A DNA stretch of 64,000 bases from Haliotis asinina (taxonomy: Eukaryota > Mollusca > Gastropoda > Lepetellida > Haliotidae): assembly GCF_037392515.1 (NCBI RefSeq), contig NC_090281.1, positions 48,894,645 through 48,958,644 on the forward strand, read 5' to 3'. The position numbers and the translations under genes were made by a program. This document shows, one piece after another, positions 23,570 through 35,447 of the stretch. The first letter of the stretch is position 1; each line of letters opens with the position of its first letter. Below the pieces are notes generated by a model, which saw only the letters and a program-made list of their open reading frames with translations, ran no database searches and was not told where the DNA came from.

Positions 23570-23756
23570 TGTAGTCGGTATAGTTTACTGTGATGGGTAA
23601 CACCCTTTAGGCATCGCTTTGTCGGCTCGCATCCCGGATTCAGCCCAATTATCATTGGAGTATCAACGCCATAACCGTGCTCGTTGCTGTCAGTTTGAAA
23701 CGTCTAATGCCTACATTACTCCGGGCTTCCCTCCCACATTAAGCTTACATGTCATG
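23570..23756 (+). mobile_element. S4 repeat fragment
   Basis: CTCGTTGCTGTCAGTTTGAA, ACGTCTAATGCCTACATTAC and TCCGGGCTTCCCTCCCACAT form a block also seen, diverged, at 47560-47610. It stops where the foldback element at 23757 begins, suggesting interruption. tRNA relation not established. Confidence 0.6.
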
Positions 23757-24101
23757 TTTTTCGGCTCATTTCCGTGATTTGTCGGTCGCGAACGGAAACT
23801 CACGCAGCAAAACATGGCGTCGTTCGAAGAAGCACCGTCTCTTAGAGTTTTGTTTTTAGTTCCTAATATTATATTATTATACTTATCCATCTTTGACCAC
23901 CCGCGTTGAATGCGTTTAGGTATGAGGTGTTGTTGGAGCTGTACCTTATTTTTTTTAGGAAAAGACTGTCACTGCAGAAGAGTGTCACAAGTCATGCCCC
24001 TGGAGGTTGTTTACATCTGAACCTCTAGGGGCATGACTTGTGACACTATTCTGCGTGAGTTTCCGTTCGCAACCGACAAATCACGGAAGTGAGCCGAAAA
24101 A
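23757..24101. mobile_element. Foldback element with nested hairpin
   Basis: The outer arms 23757-23807 and 24051-24101 are 51-base inverted repeats with 2 mismatches (arm starts TTTTTCGGCTCATTTCCGTG). A second inverted repeat, 23981-24008 against 24020-24047 (28 bases, 1 mismatch, AGTGTCACAAGTCATGCCCC), surrounds an 11-base loop and abuts the right outer arm. The simplest reading is one long foldback of about 90-base arms whose left arm carries a roughly 170-base insertion (23808-23980) bounded by CGCAG and TGCAG. No transposase. Probably a non-autonomous MITE/foldback; a long hairpin RNA source is possible. Confidence 0.85.
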
Positions 24102-24430
24102 TCTCCGAAGACGGCCGGGCGTGTTTCAAGTGTTACCGACATTGCTTCCGATATGACCGATGTGTTTCTGTTATTACCGCTAAATTGCCGATATGGCTGC
24201 AATTGTTTCGCGAGTGTGCTGCGTTTGTTTACATTTGAGATGCAATTCCTTCAGATTTGCTGTAATTCCTTCAATTACTTAGGGGGGCCTGATGTACAAT
24301 GTGTGAAGCTATTTCCTGGTGTAAAATGGGTAAAATGGGTAAAATGTCGAACGACGCAAGCCCTATGTGTTTACCATTTTATTGCAACCCACGTAAAAGT
24401 ATTCAGGATAGTTGTGGACAGTTTTACTGA
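24102..24430. other. No feature recognised
   Basis: A short direct repeat GGTAAAATGG is present near 24325. The 118-codon frame (24153-24509) runs on into an S1 copy and is not convincing. Confidence 0.35.
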
Positions 24431-24562
24431 CGGCGCTTTAAATAACATTCCAGCAATATCTCTGCAAGGGACTTTAGACATGGGCTTCACACATATGGTA
24501 CCCATGTAGTCGAGCCCGGGTCCTCGGTGTGAGGAGCGAACGTCTGAAGACACTACCATGGG
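24431..24562 (-). mobile_element. S1 tRNA-derived SINE
   Basis: AACATTCCAGCAATATCTCT, GACATGGGCTTCACACATAT, TCGAGCCCGGGTCCTCGGTG and GAGCGAACGTCTGAAGACAC are present. The B box complement is altered (GTCGAGCCCG). Confidence 0.8.
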
Positions 24563-26159
24563 CTTCTACCGCACCTAAAGAACCCACCTTTGCACAGCGC
24601 ATTCCAGCGTCTTGGACAACAGCGAACTATGTGCCCTCTGAAAGTGAAACTGTTTCCAGCAAAGGGTAAAGGCCAAAACGAAGTGCAATTCCACAGTTTA
24701 GTCCCCAGAACACTTTACTCGTCTGCTAAATGAAGTTTTATGATCTTGTTGAATCTGGTTATCCTAATTGTATAGACAAAGACTCAACATCACACGACAT
24801 AAACACGTCTAGACAGGGGCACCCGACCGTGTAGTGCCACCTAACTGTACCGCAGATGTACGCTGTACAAAACAATTAGCAGCAAATCGTTGCCTGGCAA
24901 CAGCAGAGCCAGAGTCACACCAGCGAGAAGATAAGATTCCAGTTTAAACACACACCCAAATTAAGTTTTGACATACGCGATCGAAATACAACGAAGAGAC
25001 CCTGTCGAAGACCGTCATTGATTCGCCGAGGCTCAATGCATTCACATTAAATATGTCAAATGGTTCGCGGGAGAAAACCTCTCAAAACCCAAAATTCTGA
25101 AAAAAATGATAAACGTTGTCATTCATCGTTTATTTAAAAATGTATACTTTTTACAATCTGTGACCAAAGATACTTTATAATAACCAAGCCATCAAAAGTC
25201 GGAACTATTTTTTGTTATACCGAATCAAATTATTTCGCAGTGGCAAAAAGCAGTCCAAGGAGGTGTTGGTCTAACATGAAGGAGATCCTCTGTGCGGCTT
25301 TTTATCTGATTCTGTTTTCATGACGTGTTGAACTTACAAACGTTGACAGCTTTCTTTTACACGCCATCATCATAAACAAGTTACAGGACTGTCGACCGCT
25401 AGATGGAGCTTTGCTGCGTGTCATTATCTGACAACATACCGCCATAAATCTGGTTTCGTATAAAACCATACCGACACGGTATAAAACGGAAAGATATTTT
25501 CGGGGTGTGAAGTTAAAGCAGTTTTGAAAGAAAGATTTTAACCCACCACTACATGCTCTCATGCTTATAATTACAGAAAATAAATTTCAGGTATTTTTCA
25601 GAAATACACTTTTTACAAATACATTCTTCAATTGTGGTTACGGGATATAGGGGTGTCTACACAACATATCAGGGCAAAATACTCAGATAGCTATAGGTTA
25701 AGCGGGGTCATATCCACGAAGTATATAACGAACATGTTAGGGTATATTTCATTTCGCCTGAATCCAGTAGTCCTCAGTCGTAACGGGTCTGTGTTCTTTA
25801 CATATGTCTTATCAAGACCGGTCGATGAACGTCATGTTTCTCTAAAACCTCCAATGTCTCTCGCAAAATATGAGGGATGGGCGTTTCTTCTTTTTAGGAC
25901 GTTTTCGTAAACAGACTTGTGGATTTGAATTCTGATATGTGCACCGTATCTCATACTGGGGCGAGCATGATTGCCATGTACACTTGCATTTACCGTTATC
26001 AGTAAATGTGACTTGATTCAGAAACAAACATCCAATTCCAGTACAGCGTGTAAAGGTCAAGGAAAACCTCAATATCATGATTAATGAGGCATTTGTTAAT
26101 GAGATCTATCCTCCGAGGATTTGAAGAAATTGTCAAAATTTAAATCAAATATAATCTGG
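24563..26159. other. No feature recognised
   Basis: AT-rich. Frames up to 92 codons, none with recognisable features. No repeat family identified. Confidence 0.4.
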
Positions 26160-26310
26160 GAGCTTTTTGTTTTTGTGTTGTTTCCTTTTTTGTATGTTTT
26201 GTATTGTTTTTGTTTTGTTTTGGGTTTTTTTTGGGGGGGATGTTTTTTGTTGTTTTGTTGGGGTTTTTCTTGGGTTTTTTTGTGTGTTTTGTTTCGTGTT
26301 TTTTTTAAGA
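26160..26310 (+). repeat. G/T-only tract
   Basis: Long run of T with interspersed G (TTGTTTTGTTTTGGG, then GGGGGGGATG), nearly free of A and C. It creates overlapping 94-109-codon frames rich in F, V, G (plus) or K, T, N, P (minus), which are artefacts. Confidence 0.9.
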
Positions 26311-27071
26311 AAAAGAATTTCGACATTTTCGACAGGAACCAGTTGTGCATGGATGACATGTCTTTCTGTGCATACGACACAGCAGACCACAATCCAATTG
26401 TTTGACCACATACAACTCTCCACAATGATGTGTGATAACATTCAAGAGACCTGAGTACAAGATTCAGTATGACATAAAACTATCCATAAATGCTGTATCT
26501 CAAGGAGCATGACTTTTCAAAAGTCAACTATCCCTTTATGTCGAGCAGTATTCCAAAAGGTCCGGCCCTTGGTGCTTACATCTCTCAAATTTTGATATAC
26601 AATCGAACACGCTCTATTCATCAAGCTTACCATGCGTCATATGACACTTTCTCTGAAGTTGTCCAACCAAGTACACAAGACCATAGTAACTCTTCCAAAA
26701 AACGTTTTACTGTCAACAAGTTGAGGACATTTCCAACATAATTCTCTGTCATGAGTTGCACCATGATGTTCAATTTTCACGAAAATAGTTGACTAGCCTT
26801 TGAGTGTATTTAAGACGAAAACGAATACCACTGCTCATTTTCTTTCATTACTATCTGATAGTGCTGTGTGTCATAGTCGGAAGCGTAAAGTCGTCTGGGT
26901 GTGGAAAGAGTTTCGTACCTTTTAAAATTAATTAACTCTACGAAAAAAATCCACGCCCTAGTTGGCTAAAATTGTAGCGACCAAGAAATAGAAATGTATT
27001 TGATACAGTCATGGAACTTGTGGTTTGGACGTTAGACTTACAGTATTCCGGCGACTGTTTTCAACCTGGAG
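26311..27071. other. No feature recognised
   Basis: The 83-codon frame at 26490-26741 has no recognised motif. Confidence 0.35.
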
Positions 27072-27240
27072 CCGAGGCGGTGGTGTGGCCAAGAGGTTAA
27101 AGCGTTCGCTCGTCACGTCGAAGATCCGGGTTCGATTCCCCACATTGTTAAAATGCGTGATGCCCATTTCTGGTGTCCCCCGACGTGATATTACTGGAAT
27201 GTTGCTAAAAGTGGCATAAAGCCATACACCCTCACTCACT
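27072..27240 (+). mobile_element. S1 tRNA-derived SINE, best copy
   Basis: This copy best shows the Pol III structure. On the plus strand the A box TGGCCAAGAGG (27086-27096) and B box GGTTCGATTCC (27129-27139) are spaced as in a tRNA, in a tRNA-like region of about 70 bases (27075-27145). It continues with GCCCATTTCTGGTGTCCCCC, GATATTACTGGAATGTTGCT and AAAAGTGGCATAAAGCC, and ends at CTCACTCACT. It is not a functional tRNA gene, because the acceptor arm and anticodon arm do not pair well. Retrotransposition by a LINE is expected for such elements. Confidence 0.93.
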
Positions 27241-29069
27241 CTGTCCAGAGCCGTTTTGAAGAGCTTTGTAAGACTGTAGATTTGCTGAGTGGCCTGGTAA
27301 TTTGGTTTACGTCATCTTGAACAGTACTAGTGTTTCAGCTATATGATGGTCTAAATTCTTATTGTTTGAGGGGCCGGTCTTTCACGTTTCTAATCATCTT
27401 GGTGAAACCTGTCATAACTGAACAGGACTTGACAAACCCATGCTTTATAATTATGTCCATACCTGATATTCGAACAAACTAAAAGTCGAGATTCGTGATG
27501 TCAATGCCCATATCGTTCACGTTCAGTAAATAAAAGATTATAGCAGAGAGTCTCTTTAGAGGGTCTCCCTGATTAGAGCCAAGCGGGTCTGGTTTTTGGT
27601 GATCACCGGATCCAGGCAAGGTTATGGGGCGCAATTCTGTACAAAGAATTGTGGGCCTTTGACAACATGCGTGTTTCGTTACATCCTGTTACAACGCAAA
27701 TCAGTTACAAACATCTTTTTTCCTTTTAAACATATAAACTGTGGTTCTTGAGAGGCATATAGAAGGAAGTTGGTATTCAAGCAAAGAAAGTTCACTTGAC
27801 GGAGAAGTGGGGAAATCAGAAATGTTGTGTTTGCAGTAAAGAAGATAATACCCATGATGTATTGTCTTTAATTTAAATGCAAAATCACTGTAAACTTGTA
27901 ATGAATGAAACACATTGTCCATGGAAATACCTTATAGTAAAACAAGGGGTATAAGAAAGGTTGTCTTTTTATTGATGCCAAAGGCGTTTCTATCAATAGA
28001 AACAATCCTTTATTCAGTTGTGTGGTGTTAATGGTATCCAGATCGGCAATCGATGCATTAGTATTAACCTAGCACCACTGTAATTAGATAATTAATATCA
28101 TCAGATTCTTAACACAAATTCTGCAACGTGATTTTTCATAAGCCCACAAAAGCTAGATAATCACCCATTTTCAGCAGCCAGGAAAAAAGATTACAAGCTA
28201 AGGCGGTCGCGAAACAGTTCCCTGTCAACCTCCAGCGTGGGAGACTCCACGTGTACGATGTCTCAATTCAAGTCTGTTTGCCAACTGAATGACATAATGG
28301 CCGCTAGACCTTTCCCCGCAGAGCAAATATTGCCATTCTCTCAACGAGACTGCGGGTGTAACTTCTAGCTATCATCACAAACCAGCCATTTACCACAGCA
28401 GGATCCCAGTGACGACCGGACATGACAAACTCTCGCGGAGTGCCCCGATCAGGTCACGTGACCTCGCCAGCCGGGAGACTTGCCAGGTGCACTCTGCGAG
28501 CTGCGCTATCATTGAGCCGCGTTCGAATCAGGCGTGTCATCGTCCCTGTTTATTGACTCTATCAAATGAAATTAGAAAATATTGTCTAATTAGTGAAATG
28601 AGCAGGGAAATTGAGGAAATAATGGGTAAACTGTTAATGATGATCGGAAACACTGCGACTCCGGACATGTTGACTGATTGAAGTGTCAACGTCGCCTAGT
28701 ATGGGACACAGGCAGGACGCCATGAGACCCTGTCTCCAGGGGAGATAATCGATAGGTTGTTGATTTTTGGTAGGCGGATGTTTCCAATACAGCTTTCCGA
28801 AGTTGCTTTAATGTTCCTGAAACGTACTGAAGGGAAAATGTTTCACGCCGCATTCAACAGTCATACATCTTTAATAAATGTAAGACTATGCCAGTCAAAC
28901 CAGTGATTGAACTTACGAGCACCGGTCAACACAGTCAGGTCACGGTGACATTCTAACAACAAGGCCATACTTTGTGCCTAACTGACACATCAGACTCCGA
29001 TTTTCTTATTATAAAAAGAAACCCCTCAATCCGCCATAGAATAAATACCTTGTAGGAACAGCTTCTCAT
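27241..29069. other. No gene; CpG-richer patch near 28390-28560
   Basis: 28390-28560 is locally CpG-rich and ends in GAGCCGCGTTCGAATCAGGC, a B-box-like site without a clear A box. The 90-codon frame there (28409-28681) is not recognisable. The rest is AT-rich. Confidence 0.4.
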
Positions 29070-29081
29070 ATGTAGATATAG

Positions 29082-29150
<69 letters not shown>

Positions 29151-29210
29151 CAATACATACATAGATACATACATAGATACACACATAGATACATAGATAG
29201 ATAATTATCA
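29070..29210 (+). repeat. Compound microsatellite (TA)n (GA)n (TACA)n
   Basis: (TA)n from about 29081, (GA)n 29110-29148, then TACATACATAGATACA-type units to 29205. Frames through it are artefacts. Confidence 0.95.
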
Positions 29211-29554
29211 TGCGCACATATACTACATCAATATGCCTTTATCCATTTATGTTAGTAAATCTAATTAATTTCGCTCACATATTCAAATATAATAATAACG
29301 TTTATATATAGTTCGGTCAGATATTATTTAAACAATTGCTAAAATCTAAAATTGACCGACGTTAATTTTAATCAACAAATTGCTTTCTGACACGAACAAC
29401 TGATCTAGAGATTAATAAAATAATAAAGCGGTCTCATGAAAAATCTGACTGGTTGTATGTACAACTGGTATTAGTCCATGCTTCTTGTCACGAAACGCTT
29501 GTTCAAAACAGACTGGCAGCATAACCTTCCGGTCTCAACATCCACCACACTGGA
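29211..29554. other. No feature recognised
   Basis: AT-rich. Only a weak S2-like TTAGTCCATGCTTCTTGTCA near 29471. Confidence 0.35.
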
Positions 29555-29698
29555 GTGAGTGAATGAGTGAGTGAGTATGGTTTTACGTCGTTCAAGCAAG
29601 ATGCCAACAACATCAAGGTGAGAACACCAACATAGTACCCATATGGCAAATCGAATCCGGGTCCTCGGAACTCTTTAACCATTAGACTACCCATCACC
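29555..29698 (-). mobile_element. S1 tRNA-derived SINE, degraded
   Basis: GTGAGTGAGTATGGTTTTAC, ATCGAATCCGGGTCCTCGGA and CTTTAACCATTAGACTACCC are recognisable. It lacks the GACGAGCGAACG segment. Confidence 0.82.
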
Positions 29699-32600
29699 CA
29701 ACCTTAATGGAAGTCGCTGTCCCCGTTGAACATCCCAAATTGAAATCATTAAATATTTAGACGCTCTCGTTTAGTTAAACAAAGGAGTATCTACATTCCA
29801 AATCAAGCACGCCAATGTTTCTCGGTGTAGAGACAGTTCCAATTTCTTTAATCCTTAGTACATAGGTTGTTCGAATCAAAATTCAACACGTTTGGAAAAC
29901 AGGCTGACATTTTTTGCTAACACGTAATCTTTTAAATGAACATACATGTATTTCGCATGAAGTTACAGAATGGTTCCTAAACTTTATTCATGAACTGTCT
30001 TGAAAGGGACCACTGACTTCAAGAGTGAATGGAGGGAGTGATTAGTTTGCTACGATATATGCCCAAAATGAATAGACACGTACTTCCGGTCGCCAACATC
30101 CGGTGTCATCACTTTAGCTTTCCGCGATGAGTGACAAATATTTCTTAAATATGCGTCACGTGGTGCTGTGTCTCTTCTATGAAGAGTTGACAGTCTAACA
30201 ACCAAAATTATCTATACGACATCTTGGAGGCCATATTGTAAGCCTTTCCCAGTCTGTCTCGATGTCTCTGTATTACAGACCTTCGAATCATCCCTTGCTT
30301 TTACTTAAAAAGCTCTAAATAAATAAAATCTAAAATTGTCTCAGGTGCAGGATCTCCTGTCTCACTGAGGTTTCTTTTCAGTTTATATTTTGTTATTTGT
30401 TTTCATCAAGTATGCACATTTATAGACTAAAGCTTTCCTTGTCCCCACAAATGAAACAGCGTGTCTGCCTATATGTAAACTACATGATTGTACATTCTAC
30501 TGCATTACCCTCGCCTCTAGCGCCTCCCCTACATAAAACAATCCGAAATGTAACCCCCAAAACCTCTCTAACACTGACAATACTGTCCCATATACGATGA
30601 CACCTCGTGAGACCTTGAACAAATGAAAGGAATAATTTAGTCAGCGACAAAAGAATTGTCTCAGGTAAAAATTATCTATATATTAATAAACATTTTTCCT
30701 ATCCCCCTCGGAAAGAAAAACATGATTTATCTTGAGTATTAACAAAATTACTTTTTACCACCACACAGTACCCATTCCACAATGACTCACCCCCAACTCC
30801 CAACACACACAACCACCACCCCCAAAGATCCCGTAACAAACACCAGTGCTGAGTACTTTATTACTCAAATTCCTCACAAAAACAAAACGAAACACATCTG
30901 TCAACCCGTGATGGAGGAAATAGCAACTTATTTATCGTGACAATGATCTTGTTCTTTGGGAATTTGTTTCAGGAACAACCACTTGTCCGCGGAAGTCTTC
31001 AATATTTGTTTTAATTATTGGGTGGTTATTAAAATATGCATTGTTACATCCGATTCTTGTGCCCGGAAGTTTCGTTCTGGAGTGAAACATGACCATGGCA
31101 ACAATGACAGGATGTCATGGCTCAGGAAGGACCGCATCACCGCCGAATGGAAAAACACATAAATCAGTCCTAAGAGCGTCGATGCAAATGTAATCAGTTC
31201 AATGTTACAAAGAATAATATTACAATTAAAATATTCCTTTGTAAACCAAATCAGCAGTCTCCATTAGAAGTATTTCAGACCACATGGTCTTACGAACCTA
31301 AAAATGAAAATGATTTTAAAAAATGCATTCAAATTCAAAATGTCTATTAAAATGATGAACCTGGACTGATCTGCAAATAATGCGGTATTACATTTCACCA
31401 CCATGCCTAATCCTTCAGAAGTTCCTGTCGTACCCAACCCACTGTCTACCCGCAGACCGTTAGGAAATGACAGATGCTTGAACGGTGGAACCTGTTGCCA
31501 CGCGCTCGCCTATCCTTTCAAAACCATCACTTGAACACTTCGACAGATGAACCGCAGGGGGCGGGACGTGGCTCTGTATTGCAAATATCGATCTACTCAC
31601 GTGACTGATGGTGCTGATTAAAAAACCTTCTCTGTGGTCGCGTGTGAGGATGTTAGAATATGTTAATCCATCAACAGTCCCCTCGACGTTTATCGATATA
31701 CACCAGTTGCTTCCCTTGGTATGAATATTTAATGCATGCGACAGTTGCTAATCGACCGAGATGCGTCAAGTACACAGGTTTATGAATGGCGGAGAGGTCC
31801 AATGACACCCAAGGGACTTCAACCCTTCAGTTAAAGATAGCAGTGTTCCAACAGCTGCCGGGTAATAACGACCACTTTATGAGCTACGTACACTGAAAGA
31901 ATGACATTATTCTTCAGTTGTCGATCATAAAGGCGAAATATCACCAGCGCAATGGCGGAATGACGAATCAGGATTATACTGCACTTGCTTCACGCCATAT
32001 TGACGTCCAAGTTTCTTACAAGGCCGACACGTTGATTGAAGAGACGATGGCCGCTTCACAAAGCTTGGCATGGCTAACAGAGATTCCCTCATTACTTATT
32101 CACGATACAGACACTTCCGCGGTTTACAACAGACAAACCATGCTATCCACACATTTTGTTTACATTAAATGCACTGACTGCTAGCGCCATAATCTGATCC
32201 GACGTATGAGGCAACTCAACGGGTCATAGGTGCTAGACTCCGAGAGCAATTAACTAATTAGTGATTAACGGTTTCATTTTATGGACTTAGCTTTTTCCTA
32301 AAGCAAACATCCAATTTGAAATGTGTCGCTTTCTCTGCGGAAATGTGTCTGTTTCCTTTTTCTAAACTTTGATTTTAGAAATTGAGAAAGCGTATGCATT
32401 AGCAAGAGAAACGAAGTCTCGATATTTGGGGGTTGTTTTTCTTAGTTGTGTGAAATTAAAAAAATAACTATTTGTATTCTAAAACAAATGGCATTTTGAA
32501 AATTAGTTTTTATTAAGTATTTTGTCTCAAAGTGTGGAAGTTAAAAATCAGTGATGTTTAACAGTGAGCAATAAAGAACTGAAACTTGTAGTTTGTTCAG

Positions 32601-32967
32601 GATCGTAATAGAAATGAGTCGTCTTTAATGTTCCGTTCAACGTTTGTCTCGTGCGGGATTAAACAGTTTTAAAATGATATAATAATTGAAAGCAACCAAT
32701 CCTCGCGAGCATTCACATTCTCAGCCCCAGAACAAAGAGTATCAATAGTTCAAACAAAATGTTAGCAATGAATTCAAACCCGTGATTCACTTCAAGTCAC
32801 TATGTGTTGGCGAATACATGCCACCTTTTATGGAGAAAACAGTTTCTTTTTCCTCTGTACATCACGATGTCAAGTCGTGGTACTTCTTCAGGTGAATGCC
32901 GTTCGAGAACCTATGAATATATCCGCCAAAACATTGACACAACATTCAGAATTGTGTTTCAAAGAAG
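29699..32967. other. No gene; longest repeat-poor stretch
   Basis: About 3.3 kb with no S1/S2 copy and no convincing exon. A C/A-rich run lies at 30765-30830. CCGCAGGGGGCGGGAC (31552-31567) resembles the CTCF core. YY1-like AATGGCGGAATGACG is near 31951 and AATGGCGGAGAGG near 31785. Frames of 60-88 codons are unrecognised. Confidence 0.4.
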
Positions 32968-33049
32968 CTGTGTAGCCTAGTGGTTACGCCGAAGAATGGT
33001 TTCCCATCGTGATATTGCTGGAATACTGCTAAAAGTGGCGAAAAAACCA

Positions 33050-33055
<6 letters not shown>
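32968..33055 (+). mobile_element. S1 fragment
   Basis: GTAGCCTAGTGGTTACGCCG (A-box side), then CGTGATATTGCTGGAATACT and GCTAAAAGTGGCGAAAAAAC. The B-box segment is deleted. Confidence 0.8.
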
Positions 33056-33096
<41 letters not shown>

Positions 33097-33116
33097 TCTC
33101 TCTCTCTCTCTCTCAC
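33051..33116 (+). repeat. (TC)n microsatellite
   Basis: CT repeats with two TTTC interruptions, directly at the S1 terminus, where CTCACTCACT is normally found. Confidence 0.95.
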
Positions 33117-34968
33117 AGAAATTCATATCTTGTTCAGAAATTCGTATCTTGTTCAGACAAAGCTGAAATAGCACTCAGTCAGTAGCAGCGCCACAACCAA
33201 ATAATAATTAATTATTAACAAATAATAATAATCAATCCATACGCTACGAAGCAAACTAGGTAATATATTTTTATCTTGGTCACTTTTACATCGAATCTGA
33301 AAATCACATCCACCTTCCGTAAAGAATGATTACCATTTTCCATGAGGAAACAATAAATATGATCGCGCTCAATGCTCTCTCAAAGTATTGAATATGAATG
33401 TATGTAACGGATCGAAATACAAAAACGCTGAAGAATTATTTCCCTTGTAACTGGAAGACTTAACTCCATCTACATAATGCATAATGTTAATGAGTTGAAA
33501 CTTCACGTTAAGCTACAAATAACTAGATTAACACTGACAATATAGTGGGTTTTTCGGTAATACATAACAGTGTCAGAATAGAGTATCTCGCATACAGATG
33601 ATTTAGACATGTATTACAAAATGTCGGCATAGCAATATTTTCATTTCCGTTTAAAATAAAATATTTAATCTAAACGACCTCATAGGAAGTTTTTATACAG
33701 CAGCGATTTCGGCTCCTGGGGCACACACAACCTTCCTAAGAGACTGCAGATTGAATAGGTTGTAATGGTGACTAATAATTTTGAATTGTTGTTTGTTATT
33801 TACCTATACATATTATTTCGGTGATAATATAACCACAGTTCGTCGCATGCATTTCGTCTGTAATAGACAGCCAGAGGTTCGGACGTAAACTGGTTTGTTA
33901 TATTCGCCATTCGTTATATCCGTGTTCGTTATATCCACCATTCGTTAGATTCGTGTTCGTTTTAAACACAGTTACTGTATTTGTATTTACAGGTTTCATG
34001 TCTCGTGTGCGCTGCATGTGTTACGTATGTTTCAAAGCTCGGCTCTTTGTACATTTTGTGTTACTAGCTAATCGGATTACTTTCTCCTTACAAAGCATTT
34101 AAAGTAACGATAATAATTGGCATTTTCTTGTTTTACATGAAAAAAATCAGCCTAAATGAAAATATGGTGTTGTTAACGATTCATTTTGCCAGTCGCTGTC
34201 TGCGCTTGCCTATCTAGTGCCAGGTTTGTGGTTCAGCGGGATGTGATCACGCAATCAGACAATACTTGTGTCTTTGGATGTGAGATATTCTTAAGATTAG
34301 ACGGAAGCAGACTGATAATCCTGTGTCTGGAACCTATCTGATGTTGTCCTTCATCTTGCAGATGTAATAAATGCCTGTGTCACGATATTCCAATTGATGA
34401 GGAGACTGGGTAGTTTTATTTGTATACGTGCCATTATTCATTCGTACTTAACAAACTTGAAATACAGATTATGTTTAATTGTAGCGTCCTCTGACACTGA
34501 CCTGCCATGCCGTGATATACCTTAAGTATTGTGCAAACCTCACTCACTCACAAAATCTGGAAATGACTGGAAATCGTTGTCTTGTGCTTGTTTGTGACGT
34601 TCAGAATCACCAACCATTATTTCACATAAATGTGTTAAGTGTATTAGAATGAAAAATAATACGTGTTATGTTAAGCCAGCAAACACTTACCTTTCAGTCA
34701 AATTAAGTAAGTTACTAGAGCTACCAACAGGCCAGGCCTTTTCGGAAACACCCGGTGTCATTGCCGGTTTATAGCTCTCCATTCATAATTGTTTATTACC
34801 ATTGTCCGTTTTATAGCAAAATGGAATTTGTCTCGGAGGATAATTGAAGAGTGAAGTGATTTTAATATACTTCCCAGACACTGTCTAGAACACCGGTATG
34901 TTTCTTACCTGCCACGGCATGTAGTCATGCGAACTAACTGGACAGCCCTTAAGGTCTTTTGAGTAGTA
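33117..34968. other. No gene; short tandem repeat
   Basis: 33895-33962 holds about two copies of a unit like ATTCGTTATATCCGTGTTCG. Otherwise AT-rich without recognised features. Confidence 0.4.
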
Positions 34969-35447
34969 TATATGTTACATTCAGATTGTGAAATCGGTCA
35001 TTTTGTCAAATGACTGAAATGTCCAGTCATCTTGTGAAATGACTAAGAGGGTCAGCCATTCCGCATCGTTTTTGTGTAACAACAATCATTATATTTCAGT
35101 CATATCATAATACCATTTCATTTATATGAGGTGGAAAGGGGTTTGTGAGGTATTGCTGCTCTGGACACAGCAAGTGTCAAACAAACAGGTGTAGATGCTT
35201 CAAAGCCAATCAAAAGTCGCTGCCACAATAAACGTAACTGTTAGTGAGAATAAGTGTTGCTGAAATTGTGATCCACTGTTGTAGATTAAGTTATTATTAA
35301 GTGAAATTTCATGAAATGACTGAAGTATATTGATTGTTGTTACACAAAATGACACGCAATAACTAACCCTCTTAGTCATTAGTGACTGAAATTTTTAATC
35401 ATCTCATGAAATGAAATGATTTTCACCATATGACTGTAACATATATC
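34969..35447. mobile_element. MITE-like element with long imperfect inverted arms
   Basis: The left arm (34969-35108) and right arm (35311-35447) are imperfect inverted repeats. The outer ends share ATATATGTTACA, and the inner parts share ATGACTAAGAGGGT and TTTTGTGTAACAACAATC. The spacer is about 200 bases without an open frame. Multiple ATGACTGAAAT motifs occur in the arms. No target duplication was identified, so the borders are approximate. Confidence 0.75.

Noticed and set aside
27075..27145. tRNA gene
   Set aside because: It is the tRNA-like head of the S1 SINE, found many times in the window with a common non-tRNA body.
28953..29217. Two S/L/Y-rich frames on the minus strand
   Set aside because: They are translations of the (GA)n(TA)n microsatellite. 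The RERERE frame at 32977-33174 is likewise a (TC)n artefact.
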